Source: AP-15 sp963733945
GTDB lineage: Bacteria > Pseudomonadota > Alphaproteobacteria > ATCC43930 > CGMCC-115725
NCBI GenBank assembly: GCA_963733945.1
Contig: CAVTFD010000033.1
Span: 1 to 64,000, forward strand
Reading direction: 5' to 3'
Length of the DNA: 64,000 nt
The position numbers and the translations under genes were made by a program. Below, in pieces: positions 54,188-63,014 of the stretch. Under the pieces are notes generated by a model. The model was given only the letters and a program-made list of their open reading frames with translations, made no database searches and was not told the origin of the DNA. The first letter of the stretch is position 1, and the number at the start of each line of letters is the position of its first letter.

Positions 54188-54862
54188 ATGGCCCGCCCGA
54201 TCATCGTCGCTCCCTCGATTCTGTCGGCCGATTTCGGCCGGCTTGCCGACGAGGTGCAGGCGGTCGACCGCGCCGGCGGCGACTGGATTCATGTCGATGT
54301 GATGGACGGTCGGTTCGTCCCCAACCTCACGATCGGCCCGGTGGTTGTCGCCGCCGTGCGCAAGGCCACGGCAAAACCGGTCGATGTCCATCTGATGATC
54401 GTCGAGCCCGAACATTACCTCGACGATTTCGCCAAGGCCGGCGCCGATCATCTGCTCGTCCATTGCGAGCCCAGCGCGACGATCCATCTGCACCGCACTC
54501 TGTCACATATCCGCAGCATCGGAAAATCCGCGGGGGTGGTGCTGAACCCGGCGACGCCGTTGTCGCAGATCGAATATGTGCTGCATCTTTGCAGCGTCGT
54601 GCTGATCATGACCGTCAATCCCGGTTTTGGCGGACAGGAGTTCCTGCCGGAGATGCTGCCTAAGATCGCGGCGCTGCGCCGCCTGTGCGACGAGCGCGGG
54701 CTCGACCCGGTGATCGAGGTCGATGGCGGCTTGAGCGGCGATAACGCCTGGCGGGTGATCGAGGCCGGCGCCAATGCGATCGTCGCCGGCTCGGCCGTAT
54801 TCCATGCACCGGATTATGCCCGCTCCATCGCCGCGATCCGAAACTCGGCTATAAGATCCTGA
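54188..54862 (+). CDS. rpe: Ribulose-phosphate 3-epimerase
   Basis: 224 residues from the ATG at 54188, 2 bases after the zwf stop; the ORF opens earlier at 54146 inside zwf. A TIM-barrel enzyme turning ribulose 5-phosphate into xylulose 5-phosphate. HVDVMDGRFVPNLTIGP carries metal and catalytic residues, and VDVHLMIVEPE, MTVNPGFGGQEF and EVDGGLSGDNAW complete the active site. Confidence 0.96.
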   Translation: MARPIIVAPSILSADFGRLADEVQAVDRAGGDWIHVDVMDGRFVPNLTIGPVVVAAVRKATAKPVDVHLMIVEPEHYLDDFAKAGADHLLVHCEPSATIHLHRTLSHIRSIGKSAGVVLNPATPLSQIEYVLHLCSVVLIMTVNPGFGGQEFLPEMLPKIAALRRLCDERGLDPVIEVDGGLSGDNAWRVIEAGANAIVAGSAVFHAPDYARSIAAIRNSAIRS

Positions 54863-54865
54863 GGA

Positions 54866-55594
54866 ATGCCAATGCCGACCGAAACCCGCATCGAGGCGGT
54901 AGCGGATCTGGAGGAAATGGCGCATCGGTCCGCACGCCTGATCACCGATCTTGCTGGGAGCAGCCGGGGCCGCTTCGCGATTTGCCTGTCCGGCGGCTCG
55001 ACCCCGCGTCGGCTGTATCAGCTGCTGGCCGGCGCTCCCTATCGCGAGGCGATGCCATGGGACCGGGTGCACTGGTTCTGGGGCGACGAGCGGTTTGTCC
55101 CGTGGGATCATCCGGACAGCAATTATCGGATGGCGCGGGAGGCGATGCTGGCGCATGTGCCGGCGCCGGCGCAGAACATCCACGGCATCGCGACGTCCGG
55201 TGATCCGGCCGAGGCGGCGCGCGCTTATGAACGCGTTCTCAAATCGTATTACGGCGCCGGGACGCTCGATCCGGCGCGACCGCTATTCGATGTGGAATTA
55301 TTGGGCCTCGGCCCGGACGGTCACACCGCATCGTTGTTCCCGGGAACCAAAGTCCTGGAAGAGCGGCAGCGCTGGGTGGCCGAGGTTGTCGGCGCCAAAC
55401 CCGAAGTGCGGATCACCTTGACCTATCCGCCGCTCGAAAGCGCCCGGCATACGGCGTTTCTGGTGGCGGGCGCGGACAAACGCGAGCCCTTGACGCGGGT
55501 GCTGGCCGGGGACCGGGAACTTCCGGCAGCGCGGCTGCACCCCGCCGGTGAGCTGGTTTGGTTCGTCGACGCCCTGACGCAGCCTGATCGATGA
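54866..55594 (+). CDS. pgl: 6-phosphogluconolactonase
   Basis: A 242-residue lactonase of the NagB-like family, hydrolysing the zwf product. Signatures are FAICLSGGSTPRRLYQLLA near the start, VHWFWGDERFVPWDHPDSNYRMA, and ELLGLGPDGHTASLFPGT. It starts 3 bases after rpe and its TGA overlaps the rpiA ATG. An alternative ATG lies at 54872. Confidence 0.95.
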   Translation: MPMPTETRIEAVADLEEMAHRSARLITDLAGSSRGRFAICLSGGSTPRRLYQLLAGAPYREAMPWDRVHWFWGDERFVPWDHPDSNYRMAREAMLAHVPAPAQNIHGIATSGDPAEAARAYERVLKSYYGAGTLDPARPLFDVELLGLGPDGHTASLFPGTKVLEERQRWVAEVVGAKPEVRITLTYPPLESARHTAFLVAGADKREPLTRVLAGDRELPAARLHPAGELVWFVDALTQPDR

Positions 55595-56298
55595 TCGTCG
55601 ATCGCGACGAGCTTAAGCGCGCAGCGGCGCTGCGCGCGATCGAAGAGGTCGAGGACGGCATGGTCCTTGGTCTCGGGACCGGATCGACCGCCGCCTTTGT
55701 CGTCGAGGGGCTGGCGGCGCGGGTCGCGGCCGGACTGCGGGTCATCGGCATCCCGACCTCCGAGAGGACCGCGGCGCAGGCACGCGGACTCGGCATTCCG
55801 ATCGCGACCTTTGCCGAGTACCAACGGCTCGATATGACTATCGATGGCGCCGACGAGGTCGAACTCGGCAGCCTAAATCTGATCAAGGGGTTGGGCGGCG
55901 CGCTGTTGCGCGAAAAGATCGTTGCTGCGGCGAGCGGCCGGCTGGTCATTGTCGTCGACCAGGAAAAGCTCGTCGAACGCCTCGGCGAGCATACGCCGGT
56001 GCCGGTCGAAGTGACCCAGTTCGGCTGGCAGACGACTGCCGCGTCGCTCACCGCGCTGGGCTGCACTCCAGAGCGCCGCTATACGCCGGGCGAGCAGCCC
56101 TATGTCACCGATGGCGGCAACTTCATCCTCGATTGCCGGTTCGGGCCAATCCGCGATCCGGCCGCGCTCGAGGAGCGCATCGCGTTGACCGTCGGCACCG
56201 TTGAGAGCGGGCTGTTTGTCGGGCGCAGCTCGGTCGTCGTCGTCGCCTCGGCCACCGGGGTCGAGGTCTTGACCCCACCCCCTAGGAACCCGGCATGA
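55591..56298 (+). CDS. rpiA: Ribose-5-phosphate isomerase A
   Basis: A 235-residue enzyme interconverting ribose 5-phosphate and ribulose 5-phosphate. VLGLGTGSTAAFVVEGLA, IDGADEVE and IKGLGGALLREKIVA are all intact. It overlaps pgl at the start (ATGA) and the HAD gene at its end (ATGA), giving tight translational coupling. Confidence 0.96.
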   Translation: MIVDRDELKRAAALRAIEEVEDGMVLGLGTGSTAAFVVEGLAARVAAGLRVIGIPTSERTAAQARGLGIPIATFAEYQRLDMTIDGADEVELGSLNLIKGLGGALLREKIVAAASGRLVIVVDQEKLVERLGEHTPVPVEVTQFGWQTTAASLTALGCTPERRYTPGEQPYVTDGGNFILDCRFGPIRDPAALEERIALTVGTVESGLFVGRSSVVVVASATGVEVLTPPPRNPA

Positions 56299-57101
56299 GA
56301 AAAATTTCGCTCGTCGTCTCGGATGTCGACGGCACGCTGGTCACCACCGACAAGGCGCTGACGCCGCGCGCGATCGCGGCCGTCGCGAGGCTGCACGAGC
56401 GGGGGGTTCATTTCTCGATCTGCAGCAGTCGGCCGCCCTTTGGCCAGCGCATGCTGATCGAGCCGTTGCGGCTCGCTCTGCCCTTCGGCGGATATAATGG
56501 CGGCTCGATCGTTAATCCCGATCTGTCGCCGGTGGAACAGAAACTGCTGGCGCCCGATGCGGCGCGCGACACCCTCGCCTTGCTGGAAGAGCACGGCGTC
56601 GCCAGCATCTGGGTATTCACCGGCGGCGCGTGGCTGATCCGTGATCGTGCCGGCGATTACGTCGACCTCGAAATCCATACCATTCAGACGCCGCCAACCC
56701 TGGTCCCATCCCTTGACGGGCATCTTGATGCGGTCTCGAAGATCGTCGGCGCCAGCAAAGATCATGATCGGATCGCCGCCGTGGTCGCGGCCGGCCAGGC
56801 AGCGTTGCGCGGGCGGGCCTCGGTCATGCGTTCGCAAGCCTATTATTGCGACGTGACCCCGCCGGGCATCGACAAGGGCCGCCTTGTCGATCTATTGGCC
56901 GAGCGTCTCGCCGTGCCGCAGGAGGAAATCGCGGTTCTCGGCGACATGGGCAACGACGTCGAGATGTTCCGTCGCGCCGGCTTCCCGATCGCGATGGGCA
57001 ACGCCACGGCCGAGGTCAAGGCGATGGCGCAGGCAATCACCCTATCGAACGACGAAGACGGATTCGCTGTCGCGATCGAGCGCCACATCCTCAGCGGGTG
57101 A
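56295..57101 (+). CDS. Cof-type HAD-IIB phosphatase
   Basis: A 268-residue HAD phosphatase of the Cof/IIB type. Motif I is DVDGTLVTTD near residue 9, motif IV is VLGDMGNDVEMFRRAGFPIAMGNA, and the alpha/beta cap lies between. Members dephosphorylate sugar phosphates and similar small molecules, which fits its place as the last gene of the pentose-phosphate operon. The strong hairpin overlapping its end marks the operon end. Confidence 0.93.
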   Translation: MRKISLVVSDVDGTLVTTDKALTPRAIAAVARLHERGVHFSICSSRPPFGQRMLIEPLRLALPFGGYNGGSIVNPDLSPVEQKLLAPDAARDTLALLEEHGVASIWVFTGGAWLIRDRAGDYVDLEIHTIQTPPTLVPSLDGHLDAVSKIVGASKDHDRIAAVVAAGQAALRGRASVMRSQAYYCDVTPPGIDKGRLVDLLAERLAVPQEEIAVLGDMGNDVEMFRRAGFPIAMGNATAEVKAMAQAITLSNDEDGFAVAIERHILSG

Positions 57102-57139
57102 CGGAAGCCGCCTGACCGGCGGCCTCCGTCACCCGCTTT
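57094..57139 (+). terminator. Strong bidirectional terminator hairpin
   Basis: GCGGGTGACGGA (57094-57105) pairs perfectly with TCCGTCACCCGC (57125-57136), and inside it GCCGCC (57107-57112) pairs with GGCGGC (57118-57123) around a 5-base loop. A short T-run (TTT, 57137-57139) follows. It overlaps the end of the HAD gene and lies between convergent genes. Confidence 0.8.
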
Positions 57140-57162
57140 AGCTGAGCGTTCGGAGCTGCCGG

Positions 57163-57480
57163 TTACTCGCTCTGAGACGAACCGTGGCTAAAGCTCGCGA
57201 CGCATTGCTGATGAAGTTGAGGATCGGTCACCGGGGTGCACTCCTTGTTCATGCGCGCCCGGCGAAAAGCGGCATTATCGTCCACGAGCCGCTGATAGCG
57301 TTCGCTCTGGATCACATTTGCCCGCGCCGACCATGTACCCGAATCTTCGACGCCACTGCTCTGTGGGCCATTCGTGATAACTTGGTCACCCGGCTGCATC
57401 GCTTGAACCGCCGGGATCCCCGCGGCCATCGTCAGGCAGCCCGCTGCGATGGCCAAGCTCGTCAAAGTCTTACGCATCAT
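57163..57480 (-). CDS. Small secreted protein of unknown function
   Basis: About 105 residues from the ATG at 57480; the ORF opens further upstream at 57522. A signal peptide (MMRKTLTSLAIAAGCLTMAAGIPAVQA) is followed by a polar mature domain with two cysteines, in ARMNKECTPV and LHQQCVASF, which could form a disulfide. No family is recognised. It faces the pentose-phosphate operon across the hairpin. Confidence 0.68.
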   Translation of the reverse strand: MMRKTLTSLAIAAGCLTMAAGIPAVQAMQPGDQVITNGPQSSGVEDSGTWSARANVIQSERYQRLVDDNAAFRRARMNKECTPVTDPQLHQQCVASFSHGSSQSE

Positions 57481-57603
57481 GACCCTTGCCTCCTTGCGCT
57501 TGCGGTCATGGGCAGCAAACAAGGGCGACGAGCCGTTGTTCCGCGCGCAGCCCTCGAGAAAAAAGGTGATTTCGTGGCGAATTGCGGCGCTTGCCGCCCG
57601 GAT

Positions 57604-58491
57604 TCACAGGGCTGGGTCGGCCAGCCCGCGGCGGCGGCAGGCGGCGATAAGCGTGTTGCGCAGCAGGCAGGCGATCGTCATCGGCCCGACCCCGCCCGGC
57701 ACCGGTGTGATCGCACCGGCAATCTCGCGCACCGCCGCGAAATCAACATCGCCGACGAGCCGGCTGGCGCCATCCGGGTCCGAGATCGCGCTGATCCCGG
57801 CATCGATCACCGTGGCGCCGGGCTTGACCCAATCCGGCCCGACCATCAGCGGCCGACCGGTCGCGGCGATCAAGATATCCGCGCGGCGCGCGGTCGCGGC
57901 CGGGTCTCGGGTTTTCGAGTGGACCGTGGTGACCGTGCTATCGGCGGCCAGCAGTAACGCCGCCACCGGCTTGCCGACAATATTCGACCGCCCGAGCACC
58001 ACCGCTTCGGCGCCGACAAAATCCGAATGAACTGTCCGCAGCAGCATCAAAATACCCTGCGGCGTGCATGGCACGAGGCCGGTAAGGCCAGTCCACAGCC
58101 GTCCGACATTGACCGGGTGAAAGCCGTCGACGTCCTTGACCGGATCGACGGCCGAGATCACGCGATGCGTATCGATCTGCGGTGGCAGCGGCAACTGAAC
58201 CAGGATCCCGTCGACCCCGTCCTCCATGTTGAGCTTGCGGATTTCGGCGACGAGCGCTGTTTCGCTCGTGTCACCCGGCAGGCGGCGTTCGAAAGAGGCG
58301 AGCCCGGCGCTGCGGCACGCGCTGCCCTTGGCGCGGACATAGCTGCGACTGGCCGGGTCGTCGCCGACAAGGATCGTGGCGAGGCCCGGGGTTAGGCGGT
58401 GCGTGTCCCGCAGCAACGCCGCCGCTTCGGCGACGCGCTGGCGCAGCCCGGCGGCGATCCTCTTCCCGTCGATGATGCGCGCCTCCCCCAC
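57604..58491 (-). CDS. folD: Bifunctional methylenetetrahydrofolate dehydrogenase/cyclohydrolase
   Basis: A 295-residue FolD enzyme of one-carbon metabolism (5,10-methylene-THF to 10-formyl-THF). The catalytic pair is Tyr51 and Lys55 in SYVRAKGSAC. ILVQLPLPPQID, DVDGFHPVNVGRL and VLGRSNIVGKPVAALL are conserved, and ITPVPGGVGPMTIACLL closes the protein. It is divergent from the isocitrate-lyase-superfamily gene. Confidence 0.96.
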   Translation of the reverse strand: MGEARIIDGKRIAAGLRQRVAEAAALLRDTHRLTPGLATILVGDDPASRSYVRAKGSACRSAGLASFERRLPGDTSETALVAEIRKLNMEDGVDGILVQLPLPPQIDTHRVISAVDPVKDVDGFHPVNVGRLWTGLTGLVPCTPQGILMLLRTVHSDFVGAEAVVLGRSNIVGKPVAALLLAADSTVTTVHSKTRDPAATARRADILIAATGRPLMVGPDWVKPGATVIDAGISAISDPDGASRLVGDVDFAAVREIAGAITPVPGGVGPMTIACLLRNTLIAACRRRGLADPAL

Positions 58492-58617
58492 GCCGTTCTC
58501 CCCTTACTGCCACCCGATTATTCGCAAAGTTTATATCCGGTCCGACCGGCGGACGCTGGCAATATGTCGAGAACCGGCCATCGGGGCCGGCACTCAAAGC
58601 GACGGAGGAGTTTGCCG

Positions 58618-59490
58618 ATGGCGATGCGGCAGAGGATGCGCCGGCTGATCGAGCGCACCGGCTACACGATGGCGCCCGGCGCCTATGACACCTTGACGGC
58701 GCGACTGGTCGAACAGGCCGGGTTTGACGCGGTCTATCTGACCGGCGGCGGTTATTCGCGGGCGAACGGCTATCCCGATCTCGGGCTGCTGACCCTGTCC
58801 GAGAACGTCCGCTTTATCGGGCTGACGGTCGAGGCGGTTGGGATCCCGGTCATTGCCGACGCCGATACCGGCTACGGCAATGCCATCAACGTAATCCGCA
58901 CGGTGAGAGAATACGAGAAATCGGGTGTGGCCGCCTTTCACATCGAGGATCAGGTCTCGCCAAAGAAATGCGGCCATTACGAGGGCAAGGAGGTTATCTC
59001 CGTCAGCGAAATGGTCGGCAAGATCAAGGCGGCGGTCGATACTCGGCAAGACCCTGACCTGATCATCATCGCCCGCTCCGATGCTCGCGCCGTCGAGGGG
59101 CTGGAGGCGGCGATCGACCGGGTCAACGCTTATCTCGAAGCCGGCGCAGACGTGGGCTTTGTCGAGGCGCCGCAGAATGTCGAGGAGTTGCGCATCGTCG
59201 CGCGGCGGGTGGCAGGGCCGGCCCTGGTCAACGTCTTCGAGGGCGGCAAGACCCCAATGGTGCCGGCCGGCGAGCTCGAGGCGATGGGCTTCCGGCTCGG
59301 CATCTATCCTTCGCAGACCCATCGCGCCGCGATCCGCGCCGCGCAAAAGGCGCTGGCCGCGCTGAAGGAAGATGGCGACACGTCCCGCATCGACGCCGAT
59401 CTGGCCACCTTCCAGGAGCGCGAAGACGCGGTCGGCACCACGCGCTGGCGCGCGCTGGAGGAGAAATATCTGCATATCGGCGAGAACTGA
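58618..59490 (+). CDS. Isocitrate lyase/PEP mutase superfamily enzyme
   Basis: 290 residues from the ATG at 58618, which has GGAGGAG upstream. Metal ligands are Asp81 and Asp83 in IADADTGYG and Glu110 in HIEDQ. The hallmark KKCGH is at 116-120. This is the pattern of the oxaloacetate decarboxylase/methylisocitrate lyase/PEP mutase superfamily; the Cys fits a lyase, but without a neighbouring pathway the substrate is not clear. It follows folD divergently and precedes the NadQ-like gene. Confidence 0.86.
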   Translation: MAMRQRMRRLIERTGYTMAPGAYDTLTARLVEQAGFDAVYLTGGGYSRANGYPDLGLLTLSENVRFIGLTVEAVGIPVIADADTGYGNAINVIRTVREYEKSGVAAFHIEDQVSPKKCGHYEGKEVISVSEMVGKIKAAVDTRQDPDLIIIARSDARAVEGLEAAIDRVNAYLEAGADVGFVEAPQNVEELRIVARRVAGPALVNVFEGGKTPMVPAGELEAMGFRLGIYPSQTHRAAIRAAQKALAALKEDGDTSRIDADLATFQEREDAVGTTRWRALEEKYLHIGEN

Positions 59491-59572
59491 TGCTCCCGCC
59501 GGCTCCGTATCACTATCGATCCGCAATCCATGATACGATACGGTGGTTGCATTCCAGGGGTGAAGCAGACGC

Positions 59573-60586
59573 ATGGAGAGCGGCACGCTGGGGGCCACTC
59601 TTTTGGACCGCCGCGCAACGCCAAGAGCGCGCGATCGCAGAGCTTCGCTGTCAATCAGATTGAGCGCGGTCATTGTCGCGGCCACCGTCGATGAGCCTCG
59701 CGTGCTGACGGTGCAGCTCGGACATGAGCCGGTCGACGCCCTGCCCTCCGGCCCGCTCGAAGTCGAGCACCGGACCCTCGAGGTAGGTCTGCGCGCTTGG
59801 GTTGAGCGCCAGACGAGCCAAAAGCTCGGCTACGTCGAACAGCTTTACACCTTTGGTGACCGCGACCGAATCGAAAGCGAGGACAGGCTTGCGGGCCGGG
59901 CGCTGACCGTTGCCTATCTCGCGCTGGTGCGGGAGGCGCGGCCCGGCGGCGGCGGCGAGGCGGTATGGCAGAACTGGTACCGCCACTTCCCGTGGGAGGA
60001 CTGGCGAGCGGGCAAGCCGGTGACGCTGGCGCCGCTCGAAAATCGCCTGTCCCGGTGGGCAGAGAGCCCGGCCGGCGATGGCGAGCGCCGGCTGCGAACC
60101 GAGCGTTTGGGGCTCGCCTTTGGCGCCTCGTGGAACGAGGAACTGGTCCTCGAGCGCTATGAGCTGCTTTACGAGGCCGGCTTGATCCCGGAGGCTTGGC
60201 GGGATCTCGGCAGCTCGGTCCCACACATTGACGGACCGGCCTTCGGAGCGCCGATGGCGGCCGACCATCGCCGCATCCTGGCCACCGCGATCGGGCGGCT
60301 GCGCGGCAAGATCAAATATCGCCCGGTGGTGTTCGAGCTGATGCCGCCGTCCTTCACCTTGCTGCAGCTGCAGCGCACCGTCGAGGCGCTGTTGGGGGTG
60401 CGGCTGCACAAGCAGAATTTCCGCCGCCTCGTCGAGCACCAAGGTCTGGTCGAGGAAACCGGTGGGATCAGCGTCGAGACCGGCGGACGGCCGGCGCGAC
60501 TGGTGCGTTTCCGACGCGAGGTTCTGCTCGAACGCCCGGCACCCGGCCTGCGCCTGCGCGCTCCTCGCCGCACCGCCGGCATTTAG
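59573..60586 (+). CDS. NadQ/COG4111-type NAD regulator, Nudix-like
   Basis: A 337-residue protein with a Nudix-like N-terminal domain that lacks a full NUDIX box and a C-terminal winged-helix domain (MPPSFTLLQLQRTVEALLGVRLHKQNFRRLVEHQGLVEETG, about residues 258-300). This is the NrtR/COG4111 layout; in alphaproteobacteria such proteins (NadQ) are NAD-biosynthesis regulators. No nad genes lie nearby. The symbol is not assigned because the family link is inferred. It runs toward the convergent comM gene. Confidence 0.78.
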   Translation: MESGTLGATLLDRRATPRARDRRASLSIRLSAVIVAATVDEPRVLTVQLGHEPVDALPSGPLEVEHRTLEVGLRAWVERQTSQKLGYVEQLYTFGDRDRIESEDRLAGRALTVAYLALVREARPGGGGEAVWQNWYRHFPWEDWRAGKPVTLAPLENRLSRWAESPAGDGERRLRTERLGLAFGASWNEELVLERYELLYEAGLIPEAWRDLGSSVPHIDGPAFGAPMAADHRRILATAIGRLRGKIKYRPVVFELMPPSFTLLQLQRTVEALLGVRLHKQNFRRLVEHQGLVEETGGISVETGGRPARLVRFRREVLLERPAPGLRLRAPRRTAGI

Positions 60587-60592
60587 CGGACG

Positions 60593-62125
60593 TCAGGGGC
60601 GGGCGGCGCTTTCCGGCAGGGTTCGCTGGCGGCGGTAGCTCAGCGCTTCGGCGACATGCCGGCGGCCGACGAGGGCCGCGCCTTCGAGGTCGGCCAGCGT
60701 GCGGGCGATGCGCATCACCCGGTGAAAGCCGCGCGCCGACAGGCGCAGTCGGTCGGCGGCCCGGACCAGCAACGCACGCCCGTCCGGGTCGGGCGCGGCG
60801 ACCTCGTCGAGCAAGGCGCCATCGGCTTCGGCATTCGTGCGGATGCGCCGCTCCGCCGGCAAATCGGCGTAGCGCGTCGCCTGCCGCCGGCGAGCCGCCG
60901 CGACCCGCCGGGCCACCGAGACGCTGTCCTCAGTCGGAGGTGGCAGGGCGAGATCGGTCGGCGAAACGGCGGGCACGTCGATATGCAGATCGATGCGGTC
61001 GAGCAACGGGCCGGACAGCCGCCCTTGATAGTCTTCGGCGCAACGCGGCGCGCGGCCGCAAGCCTGCTCGGCAAAATGGCCGCAGCGGCACGGGTTCATC
61101 GCCGCGATCAGCTGGAACCGCGCCGGGTAAGTCACGTGCCCGTTGGCACGGGCGATGCTGACGCGGCCGGTCTCGAGCGGCTGGCGCAGCGCTTCGAGCG
61201 CGTTGCGGTTGAATTCGGGCAGCTCGTCGAGGAACAACACGCCTTGATGGGCGAGCGAAATTTCGCCCGGGTGGGCCCGCATGCCGCCGCCGACGAGGGC
61301 GGGCAGGGAGGCGGAATGGTGCGGATCGCGAAACGGCCGCTCGCGCGACAACCCGGCGTTGCGCAGGCCGCCCGCAACCGACTGGATCATACCGAGTTCG
61401 AGCGCCTCGGCGGGTTCGAGCGGCGGCAGCAACCCGGGAAGTCGGGCCGCCAGCATCGATTTGCCGGCGCCCGGCGGCCCGATCATCAACAGATTGTGGC
61501 CGCCGGCGGCGGCAATCTCGATCGCGCGCTTGGCGCTCTCCTGGCCCTTCACGTCTTTGAGATCGAGCCCTGCGGTGCTTGAAGCGGCGAGGCGGGGCTC
61601 GGGCGGCGGCAGCAGCTGGGTCCCTTTGAAATGGTTCACGATCGCCAACAGGCTCGGCGCGGCGATGATCTCGATCTCGCCGGCCCACGCCGCCTCGCCG
61701 CCGCACGCGGCCGGGCAAATGACCCCACCCTCGCGACCGGCCGCGGCAAGGCCGGCGAGCAATACCCCGGCCACGCTCGTCACCGAGCCATCGAGCGACA
61801 GCTCGCCCAGGGCCGTATAGGAGGCGAGCTCATCGGCCGGCAACGCTTCCATCGCCACCAGCAGCGCCAAGGCGATCGGCAGATCGAAATGGCTTCCTTC
61901 CTTAAGTACATCGGCCGGGGCAAGGTTGACGGTGATCCGCTTTGGCGGCAACGCCAGCCCGAGCGACTGCAGCGCCGAGCGCACCCGTTCGCGCAACTCG
62001 GCGACCGCCTTGTCCGGCAATCCGACCACGGTAAAGGCGGGCAGGCCGGAGGCGATCGTCACCTGGGTTTCGACGTCGAGGACCTCGATGCCGTGGAAAG
62101 CCACTGTCCGAACCTGCGCGGCCAT
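60593..62125 (-). CDS. comM: YifB/ComM Mg-chelatase-like AAA ATPase
   Basis: A 510-residue protein. The N-terminal ChlI-like domain (FTVVGLPDKAVAELRERVRSALQSLGL) is followed by an AAA core with Walker A GPPGAGKSMLAARLPG and Walker B FLDELPEF, and by the C-terminal Mg-chelatase domain (SARGFHRVMRIARTLADLEG). ComM is a hexameric branch-migration helicase that aids recombination in natural transformation. With dprA at 17-18 kb it suggests competence-related capacity. It faces the NadQ-like gene. Confidence 0.94.
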   Translation of the reverse strand: MAAQVRTVAFHGIEVLDVETQVTIASGLPAFTVVGLPDKAVAELRERVRSALQSLGLALPPKRITVNLAPADVLKEGSHFDLPIALALLVAMEALPADELASYTALGELSLDGSVTSVAGVLLAGLAAAGREGGVICPAACGGEAAWAGEIEIIAAPSLLAIVNHFKGTQLLPPPEPRLAASSTAGLDLKDVKGQESAKRAIEIAAAGGHNLLMIGPPGAGKSMLAARLPGLLPPLEPAEALELGMIQSVAGGLRNAGLSRERPFRDPHHSASLPALVGGGMRAHPGEISLAHQGVLFLDELPEFNRNALEALRQPLETGRVSIARANGHVTYPARFQLIAAMNPCRCGHFAEQACGRAPRCAEDYQGRLSGPLLDRIDLHIDVPAVSPTDLALPPPTEDSVSVARRVAAARRRQATRYADLPAERRIRTNAEADGALLDEVAAPDPDGRALLVRAADRLRLSARGFHRVMRIARTLADLEGAALVGRRHVAEALSYRRQRTLPESAARP

Positions 62126-62300
62126 ACCCCCGCCCGCCTTTTAGCCACAGGTCGAGTGTAGGGAGGTGCGGCCTGTGACGCCAGCACCACGGCGATCAAA
62201 ATCAGCGTAATAGTTGTGCAATCGCCGCAAGCAAAGTTAACATCGTCACACCCGGCGGCCGACCGGTCCAGCCGGATAACGACGTGAGGGAGACTACGCC

Positions 62301-62738
62301 TTGCCCAACACCACTTCTCTGCGGCTCGCCTGGGAGCCGCGCGTGCTGAGCATCTTGCGCATCGTGGTCGGGCTCCTCTACCTGGAGCACGGCTTGAACA
62401 AGCTGTTAGATTTCCCGCCGACGCCGACCCACATGCCCTACCGCCTGTTCAGTCTGGTCCCCGGCCTTGCCGGGCCATTGGAGCTGTTCGGCGGGTTGCT
62501 GATCGCGCTCGGCCTGTTTACGCGGCCGGTGGCTTTCATCCTGTCGGGCGAGATGGCTTTCGCCTATTTCATGGCAAACGCGCCGCGAAGCTTTTTTCCA
62601 TTCTTGAACGGCGGCGACGCTGCGATCCTGTACTGCTTCATCTTCTTGTACTTCGCTGTCGTCGGCGGCGGCGTGTGGAGCCTCGATCGGTGGCGCTCCC
62701 GCCAAACAGCGGGCGTCTCGGTCCGCGCCGGGAGCTGA
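62301..62738 (+). CDS. DoxX-family membrane protein
   Basis: A 145-residue integral membrane protein with about four helices. It carries ILRIVVGLLYLEHGLNKLLDF, the DoxX opening, and GGLLIALGLFTRPVAFILSGEMAFAYF. Start is TTG at 62301 with GAGGGAG upstream. DoxX proteins are linked to redox or membrane stress; role here unknown. Confidence 0.88.
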   Translation: MPNTTSLRLAWEPRVLSILRIVVGLLYLEHGLNKLLDFPPTPTHMPYRLFSLVPGLAGPLELFGGLLIALGLFTRPVAFILSGEMAFAYFMANAPRSFFPFLNGGDAAILYCFIFLYFAVVGGGVWSLDRWRSRQTAGVSVRAGS

Positions 62739-63014
62739 CTGAGTCCGCGAGGCCAGCATATCGGAGACGAAGCGGTCGGGATCGCTGCTGGGGAACAGAT
62801 CCAGGCGGCGTCCGATCATCAGCGCGCCAGCCGGGTCCGAACCCGCCGCACAAGAACAAATGGAAGCGTGGGTGGAGCTTTGCCCTTGCCTTCAACCACA
62901 GAACGAGTATGTGGAGACCTCGCACGTGGGATCTCCCTAGACGGGAGAGGGCGATGCCGGCGCCGAAGGCCGGCGCTGGAGAGGGGTGGGAGCGGATCCC
63001 CGCGGACCTTGCCG

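Noticed and set aside
62739..63014. A possible gene remnant between doxX and the glycosyltransferase
   Set aside because: A minus-strand stretch beginning MIGRRLDLFPSSDPDRF could be read but soon becomes the antisense of doxX; there is not enough to call a gene.
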